A DNA stretch of 64,000 bases from Lachnospiraceae bacterium (GCA_022791975.1 JAAWAC010000010.1:1-64000), one strand, 5' to 3'; shown: positions 55,563 through 64,000, counted from the first letter of the stretch. Translations and numbers: made by a program. The notes: generated from the letters alone by a model not told the origin.

Positions 55563-56588
55563 TTATCTCTGCACCCGTCCAGAAGCATTTCCGGCTGCCA
55601 AAGCCTTCACCTCATCCACGCTCATCAGGTTAAAGTCATGTTCAATGGTATGCTTCAGACAGGAAGCTGCCACTGCATAGTTAATGGCATCCTGGGTGCT
55701 GTATCCGCTGATCAGAGAGTAGATCAGACCACCGCCAAAGGAGTCACCACCACCCACGCGGTCCACAATATGTACCAGGTATTCCGGTGAGAAATAAGCT
55801 TCCTCTCCATCAAAGAGCATACCTGCCCACTTGTTATCCGTAGCAGAAATGCTTCCCCGGAGAGTAATAGCTACATAAGAGCATCCGAAACGCTCTTTCA
55901 GCTGCTTCGCCACGCTCACATAGCCTTCCTTGCTGATTTTACCGCTCTCAATGTCGGTTCCCTCTGCATGGATGCCAAACACATCCGCCGCGTCCTCCTC
56001 ATTGGCGATGCACACATCCACATAAGGCATTAACTTGCCCATGGTCTCTCCAGCCTGCTCCCTGGTCCACAGTTTCTTTCTATAATTCAAATCGCAGCTA
56101 ACTTTGATTCCCTTCTCCTTGCAAACCTTCAAAGCATCCAGACAAATCTCCGGATTCTCGCCACCCAGAGCCGGGGTAATACCGGTAAAGTGGAACCAAT
56201 CTGCACCCTCGAGAATCTTCTCCCAGTCAAAATCCTCTCTTTTAGCCAGTGCAATCGAGGAACCAGCCCGGTCATAAATTACTTTGGAAGCTCTCTGAGA
56301 AGCACCCTTCTCCACAAAATAAATTCCCAGACGGGGGCCACCCCAAACCACGTCACTGCAGTCCACCCCAAACCGACGCAGCTCATTGACCGCACTCTGA
56401 CCCAGATCATTCTTCGGCAACTTGGTCACAAAAGCTCCGTCCAGACCATAATTGCACAGAGACACAGACACATTCGCCTCGCCGCCTGCATAGGAAGCCT
56501 CAAACTTGCCAGCCTGCACAAACCGCAGATACCCTTCCGGATTTAACCGCATCATAATCTCCCCGAAACACACTACTCTTTTTGCCAT
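55563..56588 (-). CDS. kdgK: 2-keto-3-deoxygluconate kinase-like PfkB sugar kinase
   Basis: A 341-residue PfkB kinase. The N-terminus reads RVVCFGEIMMRLNPEG, with the family AGGEANVSVSLCNYGLD, and the C-terminal active site GGGDSFGGGLIYSL (catalytic Asp). With the KDPG aldolase gene upstream, it would phosphorylate KDG to KDPG in uronate or Entner-Doudoroff breakdown. ATG 56588 follows AAAGGAG. A longer frame to 56642 runs into a duplicated hairpin and is unlikely. Confidence 0.88.
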   Translation of the reverse strand: MAKRVVCFGEIMMRLNPEGYLRFVQAGKFEASYAGGEANVSVSLCNYGLDGAFVTKLPKNDLGQSAVNELRRFGVDCSDVVWGGPRLGIYFVEKGASQRASKVIYDRAGSSIALAKREDFDWEKILEGADWFHFTGITPALGGENPEICLDALKVCKEKGIKVSCDLNYRKKLWTREQAGETMGKLMPYVDVCIANEEDAADVFGIHAEGTDIESGKISKEGYVSVAKQLKERFGCSYVAITLRGSISATDNKWAGMLFDGEEAYFSPEYLVHIVDRVGGGDSFGGGLIYSLISGYSTQDAINYAVAASCLKHTIEHDFNLMSVDEVKALAAGNASGRVQR

Positions 56589-56599
56589 TGTAAATCTCC

Positions 56600-56697
56600 T
56601 TTCCTTATATAAAGGCCATGTTTTTTGGCCTTTTTGGTACACCCTTGCGGTGTTTCCTTATATAAAGGCCATGCTTTTTGGCCTTTTTGGTACACCC
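56600..56697 (-). repeat. 45-bp tandem direct repeat with hairpin in the eda-kdgK gap
   Basis: Copies at 56600-56644 and 56653-56697 differ at one base and are 8 bp apart. Each contains an AAAGGCC..GGCCTTT stem. On the plus strand each would be an intrinsic terminator; on the minus strand the pairs are attenuator-like structures between the two genes. Confidence 0.85.
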
Positions 56698-56701
56698 ACA
56701 T

Positions 56702-57352
56702 CTACCCTCTGGCATTCTTTACCAGCGCAGCAGCTACCTCTGTTATTTTATCATATTCTCCCGCTGCAATCCAGGCCTTATTTGTCAGATTGCCGCCCAC
56801 ACCGGCTCCCACAGCGCCGGCTTTGATGAAATCTGCCACATTGTCCGGATTCACACCGCCCACGGCCAGGAGGGGAATATGGCTTAAGGGAGCTTTCAGA
56901 GCCTTCAAATAGGAAGCGCCCAGATCTCCAATGGGGAATACCTTTACAAAGCTTGCCCCTGCCTGATAAGCTGTCACAATCTCCGAGGGCGTCATAGCGC
57001 CGGGCATGGATACCAGGCCCATCTCCACGGTCTTTTTGATAATCTCCACATCCACGCTGGGAGAAATGATGTACTGGGCTCCTGCATCTGCTGCCATCTT
57101 AAGCTGCTCCATGGTAATCACCGTACCGGCACCTACCATAACCTTGCCGGCAAATTTCTCCCGAATAGCCCGGATAGCATCTGCTGTCTTATAAAATTCC
57201 TCCGGCTTTGCCTGATTAAAGGTCACCTCAATCATATCGATTCCACCAGCGTAAAAAGCCTCCGCCAGCTTCACACATACCTCAGGGTCCATGCCCCGGA
57301 TAATGGCAATGATCTTTTTGTCCAACACATTTTGAATAACCTGCTCCTTCAT
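56702..57352 (-). CDS. eda: 2-dehydro-3-deoxy-phosphogluconate aldolase (KDPG aldolase)
   Basis: A 216-residue class I aldolase that splits KDPG into pyruvate and glyceraldehyde 3-phosphate. It has IIAIIRGM at the start, MIEVTFN (catalytic Glu), MVGAGTV, FVKVFPIGDLG (Schiff-base Lys) and AVGGVNPDN. ATG 57352 follows GGATGGGGG. An upstream frame to 57403 is not needed. It is the first gene of the operon, and its promoter and palindromes lie upstream. Confidence 0.93.
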   Translation of the reverse strand: MKEQVIQNVLDKKIIAIIRGMDPEVCVKLAEAFYAGGIDMIEVTFNQAKPEEFYKTADAIRAIREKFAGKVMVGAGTVITMEQLKMAADAGAQYIISPSVDVEIIKKTVEMGLVSMPGAMTPSEIVTAYQAGASFVKVFPIGDLGASYLKALKAPLSHIPLLAVGGVNPDNVADFIKAGAVGAGVGGNLTNKAWIAAGEYDKITEVAAALVKNARG

Positions 57353-57379
57353 AAAAACCCCCATCCTTTCTTTCTGATT

Positions 57380-57455
57380 GTTCTTAAATAAGAACTCGTA
57401 CATATTTACGAACCTATTTATAACTAAATTATAGCACGTCTGCGCGGACAGTCAA
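57380..57455 (-). promoter_or_regulatory. eda-kdgK promoter with two operator-like palindromes
   Basis: On the minus strand TTGACT (57450-57455), 16 bp, TATAAT (57428-57433). Downstream of the start are TCGTA-N6-TACGA (57396-57411) and the 7-2-7 palindrome GTTCTTA-AA-TAAGAAC (57380-57395). Their place fits repression by a sugar-acid regulator (GntR or KdgR type), which is inference. Confidence 0.6.
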
Positions 57456-57594
57456 GCAATTTTTACGCCTTTTCCAGGATTTTTTGCTGTCTTTTTTCTT
57501 TCTCTTTTGCCCCTTCCTACGCTCTCCATTTCCGGCGCCAGATCTCTGCATACTATATGTAACACCTTGTTTTTCTGCCTTTCATAACCCATAT

Positions 57595-58929
57595 TTAAAA
57601 AATAAAGCTTTCCTTCTCTCCCTCCACAGGCAAGGCCAAAAGCATCCCGTTTTTCAAAATTTCACAGGGCTTAGCCAGCAAAATCTGATTCCTTCGATCC
57701 TCCTCAAGTGCAACCAGCATAGGCAGATATTCCCTGGAATGTCCGCTCTGATAGGAATGTCCCTCATACTCCATAGGCTCCTCCAGCAATACCTCCAGCT
57801 CCCTGTGGAAAAAGAGCTTCTGATACGCCTGCCGGTTTCTCTCGTTTAGCTCCAGCAGACGGCTGCTGCGCAGGGTCTTTATTGGCTCCGGAACCTGATT
57901 TGGCATCTGGTCCGCCCGGGTTCCCTTTCTTCGGGAATACTTAAAAACATGGGTCTCAAAAAAACAGATCTCCTCTAAAAATCTCTCTGTTGTGGCAAAC
58001 TCCTCCTCCGTCTCCCCGGGAAATCCCACAATCACATCTGTGGTCAGGGCCGGATCGGTAAAATATTTTCGCAAAAGCTGGCATTTTTGGGCATATTCCT
58101 CTGTGGTATAACGCCGGTTCATTCGCCTTAACGTGGCATCGCAGCCGCTCTGCAGGGATAGATGAAAATGGGGACAAAGCTTGGGAAGCTTAGCCAGAGT
58201 CTTGGCAAATTTCTCCGTCACAATCCCTGGTTCCAGGGAGCCCAAACGTATCCGCTGGATTCCCTCCACCTCATGGACTGCCAAAATCAGATCCAGCAGG
58301 CTCTCCCCCTCCAAATCCACCCCGTAGGAGCTTAAATGAATTCCGGTGAGCACCACTTCCCGATACCCGTTTTCTGCCAGGCGGTTAATTTCTTCCAACA
58401 CATCCTCCCGCTTTCGGCTGCGAACCCTCCCTCTGGCATAGGGAATAATACAATAGCTGCAAAACTGATTGCAGCCGTCCTGCACCTTTACATAGGCTCG
58501 GGTATGCTCCCCCGTGCGGGACAGAGACAGTCTCTCGTATTCCGCCCCATGTTTCAGATCCAAAAGCCCAGCCTCCTTGCGCCCCTGAAGGAAATCCTCC
58601 AAAAGAGAGATCAACTCCTGCTTCCGGTTATTACCCACAATCAGATCAATGGCCCCATCCGCAGTCAACGCCTCCCCAGCCACCTGCACATAACACCCGG
58701 CCGCCACCACCACAGCCTGGGGATTGCGCTTTCTGGCCCGGTGAAGCATCTGCCGGGACTTTCGATCTGCCATATTGGTTACTGTACAGGTATTGATAAT
58801 ATATACATCCGCAGCCTCCTCAAAAGGCACGATCTCATAGCCTGCCTCCTCCAACAGCTGCTGCATAGCCTCCGTCTCATAGGCATTCACCTTACAGCCC
58901 AGATTATGCAAAGCCGCCTTTCTGCCCAT
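57595..58929 (-). CDS. mtaB: tRNA t6A37 methylthiotransferase MtaB
   Basis: A 444-residue radical SAM enzyme of the MiaB/MtaB group. The N-terminal UPF0004 domain carries three conserved Cys (HNLGCKVNAYETEAM, NTCTVTNMAD, AGCYVQ). The radical SAM site is DGCNQFCSYCIIPYARG, and a TRAM domain closes the protein. It converts t6A37 to ms2t6A37 in tRNA-Lys. It is a separate transcript, convergent with nothing nearby. Confidence 0.95.
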   Translation of the reverse strand: MGRKAALHNLGCKVNAYETEAMQQLLEEAGYEIVPFEEAADVYIINTCTVTNMADRKSRQMLHRARKRNPQAVVVAAGCYVQVAGEALTADGAIDLIVGNNRKQELISLLEDFLQGRKEAGLLDLKHGAEYERLSLSRTGEHTRAYVKVQDGCNQFCSYCIIPYARGRVRSRKREDVLEEINRLAENGYREVVLTGIHLSSYGVDLEGESLLDLILAVHEVEGIQRIRLGSLEPGIVTEKFAKTLAKLPKLCPHFHLSLQSGCDATLRRMNRRYTTEEYAQKCQLLRKYFTDPALTTDVIVGFPGETEEEFATTERFLEEICFFETHVFKYSRRKGTRADQMPNQVPEPIKTLRSSRLLELNERNRQAYQKLFFHRELEVLLEEPMEYEGHSYQSGHSREYLPMLVALEEDRRNQILLAKPCEILKNGMLLALPVEGEKESFIF

Positions 58930-59059
58930 ATATGTTTTCCTTTCTGCAACTAAATTTCTGTCGCTTTTCCCTGTCTATCAGCCACCCCATAGACGGTGGA
59001 ACTCCTGTCCAGCCAGTATCCGAAAAGCAACAATATTTCCAATCTCAGGCAGTTTTTCA

Positions 59060-59088
59060 TTGACTTTTACCCCACTGCGTATTAAGAT
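59060..59088 (+). promoter_or_regulatory. promoter of the HPr-like gene
   Basis: TTGACT (59060-59065), 17 bp, TAAGAT (59083-59088). AAGGAGG lies 10 bases before the TTG start. Confidence 0.65.
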
Positions 59089-59120
59089 GATGATAACAAG
59101 TATAAGGAGGTAACGATCCA

Positions 59121-59354
59121 TTGAAAACCGTAAAAATTTGTTTAAATTCCATTGATAAAGTAAAGTCCTTTGTAAACGACATCACCAAATTTGAGACCGA
59201 TTTCGACCTGGTATCCGGTCGCTATGTGATTGATGCAAAATCTATCATGGGTATTTTCAGCCTGGACCTTTCCAAGTCCATTGATCTCAATATCCATGCA
59301 GAGGACGGCACAGAGCACATTCTGGAGGTTCTGGCTCCCTATATTGTGGAGTAG
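59121..59354 (+). CDS. HPr-like protein lacking the phosphorylatable histidine (Crh-like)
   Basis: A 77-residue protein of the HPr fold, starting at TTG 59121. It aligns with HPr along its length: LNSIDKVKSFVND stands where the HARPA active-site loop should be, so the His15 equivalent is missing. The regulatory KSIMGIFSLDLSK, with Ser at the Ser46 position, is intact. This is the pattern of Bacillus Crh, which serves in catabolite repression with CcpA and not in sugar transport. It has its own promoter and terminator. Confidence 0.82.
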   Translation: MKTVKICLNSIDKVKSFVNDITKFETDFDLVSGRYVIDAKSIMGIFSLDLSKSIDLNIHAEDGTEHILEVLAPYIVE

Positions 59355-59410
59355 GACTTTCCCTCTCACCACATAGTCTGACAAGCTTGAAATATATATC
59401 CGTGATTCAA

Positions 59411-59442
59411 GACCTGCCCAGGAGGCAGGTCCTTTTCATTTT
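59411..59442 (+). terminator. terminator of the HPr-like gene
   Basis: Perfect 8-bp stem GACCTGCC (59411-59418) with GGCAGGTC (59424-59431), then a T-rich tail, 57 bp after the stop. Confidence 0.8.
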
Positions 59443-59493
59443 GCCAGCCATTTCTCTGTCTCTTTCCCTTTCGGATGTCAGCTCTTTTGCAAA

Positions 59494-60672
59494 TCACCCC
59501 ACCACAATCAGCTCCGCTGTCTCCAGGGCTGTTTGTACCAGCTCATCAATTTTTTCCTGGAGATGAACCTCCGATCGCTTAATAATATTCACATTGGGCT
59601 TTGTCACCGGATGCTTAGCCACAAAAATTGTACAGCAATCTTCAAAAGGCTGAATCGAGGTCTCATAGGTATCGATTTTTTTGGAGATGGTCACGATGTC
59701 CTCTTTGTCAAAGGCAATCAGCGGACGGAATACAGGCATGGTGCACACCTCATTGGTAGCCGCCAGGCTCTGTACTGTCTGACTGGCCACCTGCCCAATG
59801 CTCTCCCCAGTGATTAAGCCCAAAGATCCCGTCTTCCTGGCTATCTCCTCCGCAATACGCATCATGTAACGCCGCATAATAATGGTCAGCTCATCATGGG
59901 GACATTTCTCATAAATATACAGTTGAATATCCGTAAAATTCACCACATACAGATAAATAGGCCCTGTGTAAAGGGACACCTTTCTGGCCAGATCCACCAC
60001 CTTTTGTTTGGCCCGCTCGCTGGTGTAAGGAGGCGCATGAAAATACACGGCATCAATCTTTACTCCCCGCTTAGCCACCATATAGCCGGCCACAGGGCTG
60101 TCAATCCCCCCGGACAAAAGCAACATGGATTTCCCGTTGGTGCCCACAGGCATGCCTCCTGGCCCTGGAATCACCTCCGAGTACACATAGATCTTCTGGC
60201 GAATCTCCACACACAGCAGAACATCCGGGGTGTGCACGTCCACATGCATTTCCGGAAAAGCCTCCAGAATCCTGCCTCCCAGCTCCCGATTTATCTCCAT
60301 GGACTCCATGGGATATGTCTTTTTCGCCCTGCGGGCATGTACCTTAAAGCTCTGATTTCCCTGGGGATACTGTCTTTTTATATAGGAAAGAACCTCCTCC
60401 GCCAGCCGCTCAAAGCCCTCATCCTCCAGAATCACTACAGGACAGATTCCCACAATGCCAAACACCCGCTGCAACGCCTGGGTCGTCTCCGCAAAGTCAA
60501 AGGGCTCCAGGGCCTCCGCATAAATGCGCCCCTGCTCCTTGGTCACCCGAAACTGTCCCTCCACATGTTTGAGAGTATGCTTTATCTGATTCACCAGGGC
60601 ATCCTCAAACAGGTAGCGATTCTTTCCCTTAATGCCGATCTCTCCATATTTTATCAAAAATGCCTGAAACAT
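59494..60672 (-). CDS. thiI: tRNA 4-thiouridine synthase ThiI
   Basis: A 392-residue enzyme that inserts sulfur into tRNA U8 and may supply thiazole sulfur. It has an N-terminal ferredoxin-like and THUMP region, then the PP-loop MLLLSGGIDSPVAGYM (about 180-195), GESIGQVASQTVQ and DCCTIFVAKHP. The C-terminal rhodanese domain of the E. coli enzyme is absent, as in Bacillus. The adjacent cysteine desulfurase gene (upstream by 30 bp) provides the sulfur. Confidence 0.95.
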   Translation of the reverse strand: MFQAFLIKYGEIGIKGKNRYLFEDALVNQIKHTLKHVEGQFRVTKEQGRIYAEALEPFDFAETTQALQRVFGIVGICPVVILEDEGFERLAEEVLSYIKRQYPQGNQSFKVHARRAKKTYPMESMEINRELGGRILEAFPEMHVDVHTPDVLLCVEIRQKIYVYSEVIPGPGGMPVGTNGKSMLLLSGGIDSPVAGYMVAKRGVKIDAVYFHAPPYTSERAKQKVVDLARKVSLYTGPIYLYVVNFTDIQLYIYEKCPHDELTIIMRRYMMRIAEEIARKTGSLGLITGESIGQVASQTVQSLAATNEVCTMPVFRPLIAFDKEDIVTISKKIDTYETSIQPFEDCCTIFVAKHPVTKPNVNIIKRSEVHLQEKIDELVQTALETAELIVVG

Positions 60673-60702
60673 TCTAAACTCCTCCCTTTTCCAACCCTTC
60701 CC

Positions 60703-61857
60703 TCAATGTCTGGTAAATCTTCTGAGCACTGGTAACAGCTCTCCCAACACCTGCAAGGTATAAGAAAGCTCCTCCCTGGTGGTGTCCACGCTGAAGCTGA
60801 ATCGAAGGGTGGAGTCCAAAAGCTCCTTCCTCACCCCAATTCCCTTTAGGGTGGCACTCACAGCCGGATGGTTGGAGGAACAGGCCGATCCCGCGGAGAC
60901 ATAAATCCCCCTCTCCTCCAGGGCATGGAGCAGCACCTCACTGCGCACTCCGGCAAAGCTTACACTGACCACATGGGGCGCACTCTCTCTTCCTTGCAAG
61001 CCATTCACCGTGACGCCCTCCAGCTCTTCTACCCTCTCACAAAATAGCTGGCGCAGCTCATAAAGCCTATCCATTTTTTCCTCCAGCTCCCGGTAGCACT
61101 CCTCCACAGCCGCCCCAAGCCCAGCAATCCCCGGCACATTCTCTGTCCCGGAGCGCAGTCCTCCCTGCTGCCCGCCGCCAAACACCAGGGGCTTTATCTT
61201 TACCTTATCCCTCACATACAAAAAACCCACTCCTTTGGGCCCGTGGAGCTTGTGCCCGCTGGCAGAAAGCAGATCAATTCCCAGCCGTTTGGGATAGATC
61301 CGATATTTTCCATAGCTCTGCACGGCATCCACATGAAACAAGATGGGATGATCCTGTGCTTTTAAGAGAGCCCCAATCTCTCCAATCGGCTGTACGGCCC
61401 CAATTTCATTGTTTACATGCATGACAGATACCAGAATGGTATCTGGCTGTAGAGCTGCCTCCAGATCCGTCACCCGCACCCGGCCGTCTCCTCCCACAGG
61501 CAGATAGGTCACAGAAAATCCCAGCTCCTTAAGATGCTCCATGGCCCGGAGCACAGCGGGATGCTCCACAGAGCTGGTGATCAGATGTTTTCCCGATCGG
61601 TGATTGGCCAGGGCACAGCCTATAATAGCCAGATTATCGCTCTCTGTGCCACCTGAAGTGAAATACAGCTCCTTCTCCTGCACCTTCAGATTCCCGGCAA
61701 TGATTTCCCGGGCCCTGCGCACATACCTTTCCCCATCCACACCCTTTTGGTGCATGGAGGAAGGATTCCCATAATCCTCTGTCAGCACCCGGGCCATCAA
61801 TGCCGCCACCTGCGGAAAACACCGAGTGGTAGCAGAATTATCCAGATAAGCCTCCAT
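60703..61857 (-). CDS. cysteine desulfurase (NifS/IscS-like, ThiI partner)
   Basis: A 384-residue PLP enzyme: YLDNSATTRCFP at the N-terminus, FTSGGTESDNLAIIG, SASGHKLHGPKGVGFLYV (PLP-Lys) and the catalytic Cys in SAGSACSSNHP. It withdraws sulfur from cysteine as persulfide. The gene pair with thiI matches NifZ/ThiI in Bacillus, where a dedicated desulfurase serves tRNA thiolation. The ATG follows AGGGAGGAAT. Confidence 0.93.
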   Translation of the reverse strand: MEAYLDNSATTRCFPQVAALMARVLTEDYGNPSSMHQKGVDGERYVRRAREIIAGNLKVQEKELYFTSGGTESDNLAIIGCALANHRSGKHLITSSVEHPAVLRAMEHLKELGFSVTYLPVGGDGRVRVTDLEAALQPDTILVSVMHVNNEIGAVQPIGEIGALLKAQDHPILFHVDAVQSYGKYRIYPKRLGIDLLSASGHKLHGPKGVGFLYVRDKVKIKPLVFGGGQQGGLRSGTENVPGIAGLGAAVEECYRELEEKMDRLYELRQLFCERVEELEGVTVNGLQGRESAPHVVSVSFAGVRSEVLLHALEERGIYVSAGSACSSNHPAVSATLKGIGVRKELLDSTLRFSFSVDTTREELSYTLQVLGELLPVLRRFTRH

Positions 61858-61874
61858 ATATTCCTCCCTACCCT

Positions 61875-62609
61875 TTACTCCAACAAAAAAGTCAGCATAG
61901 CCAGCACAGCCATTCCCGCCGTCTCCGTGCGCAGAATCCGCCGTCCCAGTGTAATGGGGCGTCCTCCCCGGCGAATTACCTGCTCCACCTCCGCTTCATC
62001 AAAGCCGCCCTCCGGGCCAATAAAAATCCCCACCGATTGACCCTTCCTGACACTGCCCAAAATCTCCCGGGTTTTGGCCATATCCTGGGCCAGCTCATAG
62101 GGAATCACCACCTGATCCAGCTCTCCGGCCTCCTCTACCGCCTGGGCAAAAGAACAAACTGCCGCCACCTCCGGCACCATCCACCGGCCGGACTGCTCCG
62201 CTGCACTGCGGGCAATGCCATTCCACCGGCTCACTCTGGCCGCCGCCTTTTTCTCATCCAATTTGACAATGGTCCGGCGGGTAACCACAGGAACAATCCG
62301 GGCAACCCCCAGCTCCACTCCCTTCTGGACAATAAGCTCCATTTTGTCCCCCTTGGGGAGTCCCTGGTATAAGGTCACAGACACACCGGGCTCCGTAGAT
62401 ATTTCCTCTGTCTCCTGAATATAGAGCGCTACCTGCTCCGATTCCACCCTTTCCACTTTGCAAACATACGTTCTTCCCCGACCATCACTGACTGAGACCT
62501 CTTCTCCAGCCTTCATCCGCAGCACATTTCGCATATGAACCACATCTGGCCCTGTAATCAAAATCTGCTGTCCCTGCACCTGTTGCGGCTCTATAAAAAA
62601 ATGATACAT
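61875..62609 (-). CDS. rsmE: 16S rRNA m3U1498 methyltransferase RsmE
   Basis: A 244-residue SPOUT methyltransferase. The N-terminal PUA-like domain reads HMRNVLRMKAGEEVSV, and the SAM-binding knot FIGPEGGFDEAEVEQVI with LGRRILRTETAGMAVL is typical. It acts on 16S rRNA in the assembled 30S subunit. It follows prmA by 72 bp, the common prmA-rsmE order. Confidence 0.95.
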   Translation of the reverse strand: MYHFFIEPQQVQGQQILITGPDVVHMRNVLRMKAGEEVSVSDGRGRTYVCKVERVESEQVALYIQETEEISTEPGVSVTLYQGLPKGDKMELIVQKGVELGVARIVPVVTRRTIVKLDEKKAAARVSRWNGIARSAAEQSGRWMVPEVAAVCSFAQAVEEAGELDQVVIPYELAQDMAKTREILGSVRKGQSVGIFIGPEGGFDEAEVEQVIRRGGRPITLGRRILRTETAGMAVLAMLTFLLE

Positions 62610-62681
62610 ATTTCCTATCCTTTAAAACCTTCCACCTGGATCCTGGTATCCTGGTACACTTTCCACTTGGATGTTTCAATT

Positions 62682-63638
62682 CTATACAGGCTTCCGGGCT
62701 GTCACCGAAACCCATTCTCCCTGGCGCCCTACCTCCAGCACCTCCAACCCGGCCGCCTCTACCGCCTTCACCACGGTTTCCTCTTTATCATCAATAATTC
62801 CAGAAGTAATATAAATCCCTCCCGGTTTTAACCGTTCTTTGATTACTGGGGTCAAAGGCACCAAAACCTCCGCCAGAATATTCGCCACCACAATATCATA
62901 GCACCCACAACCAACCTGATCCTGTACCGCCGGATCGTCGATGATATTCCCCAGGATCATGGTAAACTGCCCCGGAGAAATCCCATTGACCTCTAAATTT
63001 TCCCGGACAGCCTCCACAGCACAGGGGTCCAGATCCGTGCCCACCGCGTGCCGGGCCCCAAGCTTCAGGCTGATAATGGACAGAATGCCGCTACCTGTTC
63101 CCACATCCAAAAGCTCCGTCTCCTCAGTCAGGTACTTTCGCAGCTGCCGGATACACAGCTGGGTGGTCTCGTGCATGCCTGTGCCAAAGGCTGTCCCCGG
63201 GTCAATCTCTATCAAAAGCTTTCCCTCATCCTCTGGTTTTACTTTTTCCCAGGTAGGCTTAATCAAAATATCGTCCACATAAAACTGGTGAAAATATTCC
63301 TTCCAGTTGTTAATCCAATCCTTGTCCTCGGTCTCTGAGGCTGCCATAGTGCCTTCGCCAATATCACAATACTGACTCACCTCCAAAAGCCCCTCCCGGA
63401 CCCGGCGAAGCATTTCCTCCTGGTCCTGCTCCGGCTCCAGATAAAAGCTTATATAAGCCACCCCGTCATTCTCTGGCAGTTCTGGCAGAATATCCACAAA
63501 CATCTGTTTCTTTTCCTGCTCTGTCAGAGGAATCCGGTCCTCAATCTCAATGCCCTCAATGCCCGCTTCCATCAACATATTGCTGATAATATCCTCGGCC
63601 TCAGCCCTGGTTTTCAGGGTATATTTTTTCCATTTCAT
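62682..63638 (-). CDS. prmA: ribosomal protein L11 methyltransferase PrmA
   Basis: A 318-residue methyltransferase: N-terminal substrate-recognition domain (1-120), then LIEIDPGTAFGTGMHETTQL, LLDVGTGSGILSIISLKLGA (motif I) and DIVVANILAEVLVPL. ATG 63638 (GGAG 7 bases upstream) is chosen over a 21-residue longer start at 63701. It trimethylates residues of ribosomal protein L11. Confidence 0.96.
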   Translation of the reverse strand: MKWKKYTLKTRAEAEDIISNMLMEAGIEGIEIEDRIPLTEQEKKQMFVDILPELPENDGVAYISFYLEPEQDQEEMLRRVREGLLEVSQYCDIGEGTMAASETEDKDWINNWKEYFHQFYVDDILIKPTWEKVKPEDEGKLLIEIDPGTAFGTGMHETTQLCIRQLRKYLTEETELLDVGTGSGILSIISLKLGARHAVGTDLDPCAVEAVRENLEVNGISPGQFTMILGNIIDDPAVQDQVGCGCYDIVVANILAEVLVPLTPVIKERLKPGGIYITSGIIDDKEETVVKAVEAAGLEVLEVGRQGEWVSVTARKPV

Positions 63639-63701
63639 TGGAATTCTCCTCCGCAATTCTTCCCTATTTCGCCAACCAATGGTAATACACTGCTGCGCCA
63701 A

Positions 63702-64000
63702 CTACCGCAGAGTATCCAAATACTTCATATAATTGGCCACCATCAGCGCAATGCGGAAGGTAAGAGCATCCTCAAACACCCGAATATCCAGCCCTGTGGT
63801 CTTTTGCAGTTTTTCCAAACGATATACCAGCGTATTGCGATGCACAAAAAGCTGCCGGGCCGTCTCCGACACATTCAAGCTGTTATCAAAAAATTTATGA
63901 ATGGTGCTCAAGGTCTCCTCATCGAAAGTATCCGGGGTATTCTCCCCAAAGACCTCATGCATAAACATCTCGCACAGGGACATGGGGAGCTGATAGATCA
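63702..64000 (-). CDS. PucR/CdaR-family transcriptional regulator, C-terminal part (runs off right edge)
   Basis: The frame stays open past ATG 63983 to the window edge (reads IYQLPMSLCEM), so this is only the end of a longer gene. It carries the PucR-type helix-turn-helix: NVSETARQLFVHRNTLVYRL and FEDALTFRIALMVANYM. CdaR-type members control sugar-acid genes, but the sensory domain is beyond the edge. The stop is at 63702. Confidence 0.82.
   Translation of the reverse strand, partial: IYQLPMSLCEMFMHEVFGENTPDTFDEETLSTIHKFFDNSLNVSETARQLFVHRNTLVYRLEKLQKTTGLDIRVFEDALTFRIALMVANYMKYLDTLR

Noticed and set aside
59896-60735. 279-codon plus-strand frame opposite thiI
   Set aside because: Antisense to thiI with its PP-loop motif intact; a shadow frame.

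Overview
The window reads as chromosome of a low-to-mid GC Gram-positive anaerobe of the class Clostridia, most likely a Lachnospiraceae member. Supporting signs are an hrcA-grpE-dnaK-dnaJ operon under a perfect CIRCE operator, RNase J, the IreB-RuvX-DUF1292-Fur gene run, the TrhP/TrmR tRNA pair, rubredoxin, LoaP-type antiterminators and strong GGAGG ribosome binding sites. Almost everything is on the minus strand. The plus-strand genes are clpB, rubredoxin, an HPr-like gene and a decayed acetyltransferase. I saw no rRNA, tRNA, CRISPR array or intact insertion sequence, but had no search tool.

Layout. 1-4604: a possible defence or accessory pair, a 1243-residue protein with a degenerate P-loop followed by an AlbA/Schlafen-type protein cut by the left edge. 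5095-8217: a TrpXYZ-like ABC uptake operon. 8226-13507: the HrcA/CIRCE heat-shock operon. 13653-16702: clpB, whose 5' leader carries a terminator-like hairpin, then rubredoxin behind a structured leader. 16835-24024: a PAP2 phosphatase, two paralogous small proteins, a VWA/MoxR pair, hemW and lepA. 24062-27106: a BlaI/M56 repressor-sensor pair with two operators. 27233-33971: pepQ, trhP, trmR, a short MltG-like protein, rnjA, fur, a DUF1292 gene, ruvX and ireB.

34335-53960 is a surface-polysaccharide locus, all on the minus strand. It starts with two LoaP-type antiterminator genes. Next come PglE/PglD/PglC-like genes, a formyltransferase, a PIG-L deacetylase, four glycosyltransferases, a Wzy-like polymerase, a WlbC/WlbB/WlbA-like trio and a Wzx flippase. 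It ends with CapE-CapF-CapG for UDP-L-FucNAc. The section of about 38-50.5 kb is visibly AT-richer than its surroundings, which suggests horizontal exchange.

The most interesting feature is just upstream of that locus. Two perfect 22-bp inverted repeats (54002-54023 and 54242-54263) enclose 218 bp. Inside is a near-consensus sigma-A promoter (54172-54200) that points away from the locus. This is the architecture of an invertible promoter, captured here in its OFF orientation, and inversion would aim it at the first LoaP gene about 100 bp away. The OFF transcript should end at a strong terminator (54338-54380), giving a short RNA. Phase variation plus processive antitermination would then control one long operon. 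No recombinase gene is visible in the window.

54427-64000: a methyltransferase, a decayed GNAT gene, kdgK-eda (KDG/KDPG catabolism) with a duplicated hairpin between them, mtaB, an HPr-like protein lacking the phosphorylatable histidine, the thiI-cysteine desulfurase pair, rsmE, prmA and a PucR/CdaR-type regulator cut by the right edge.
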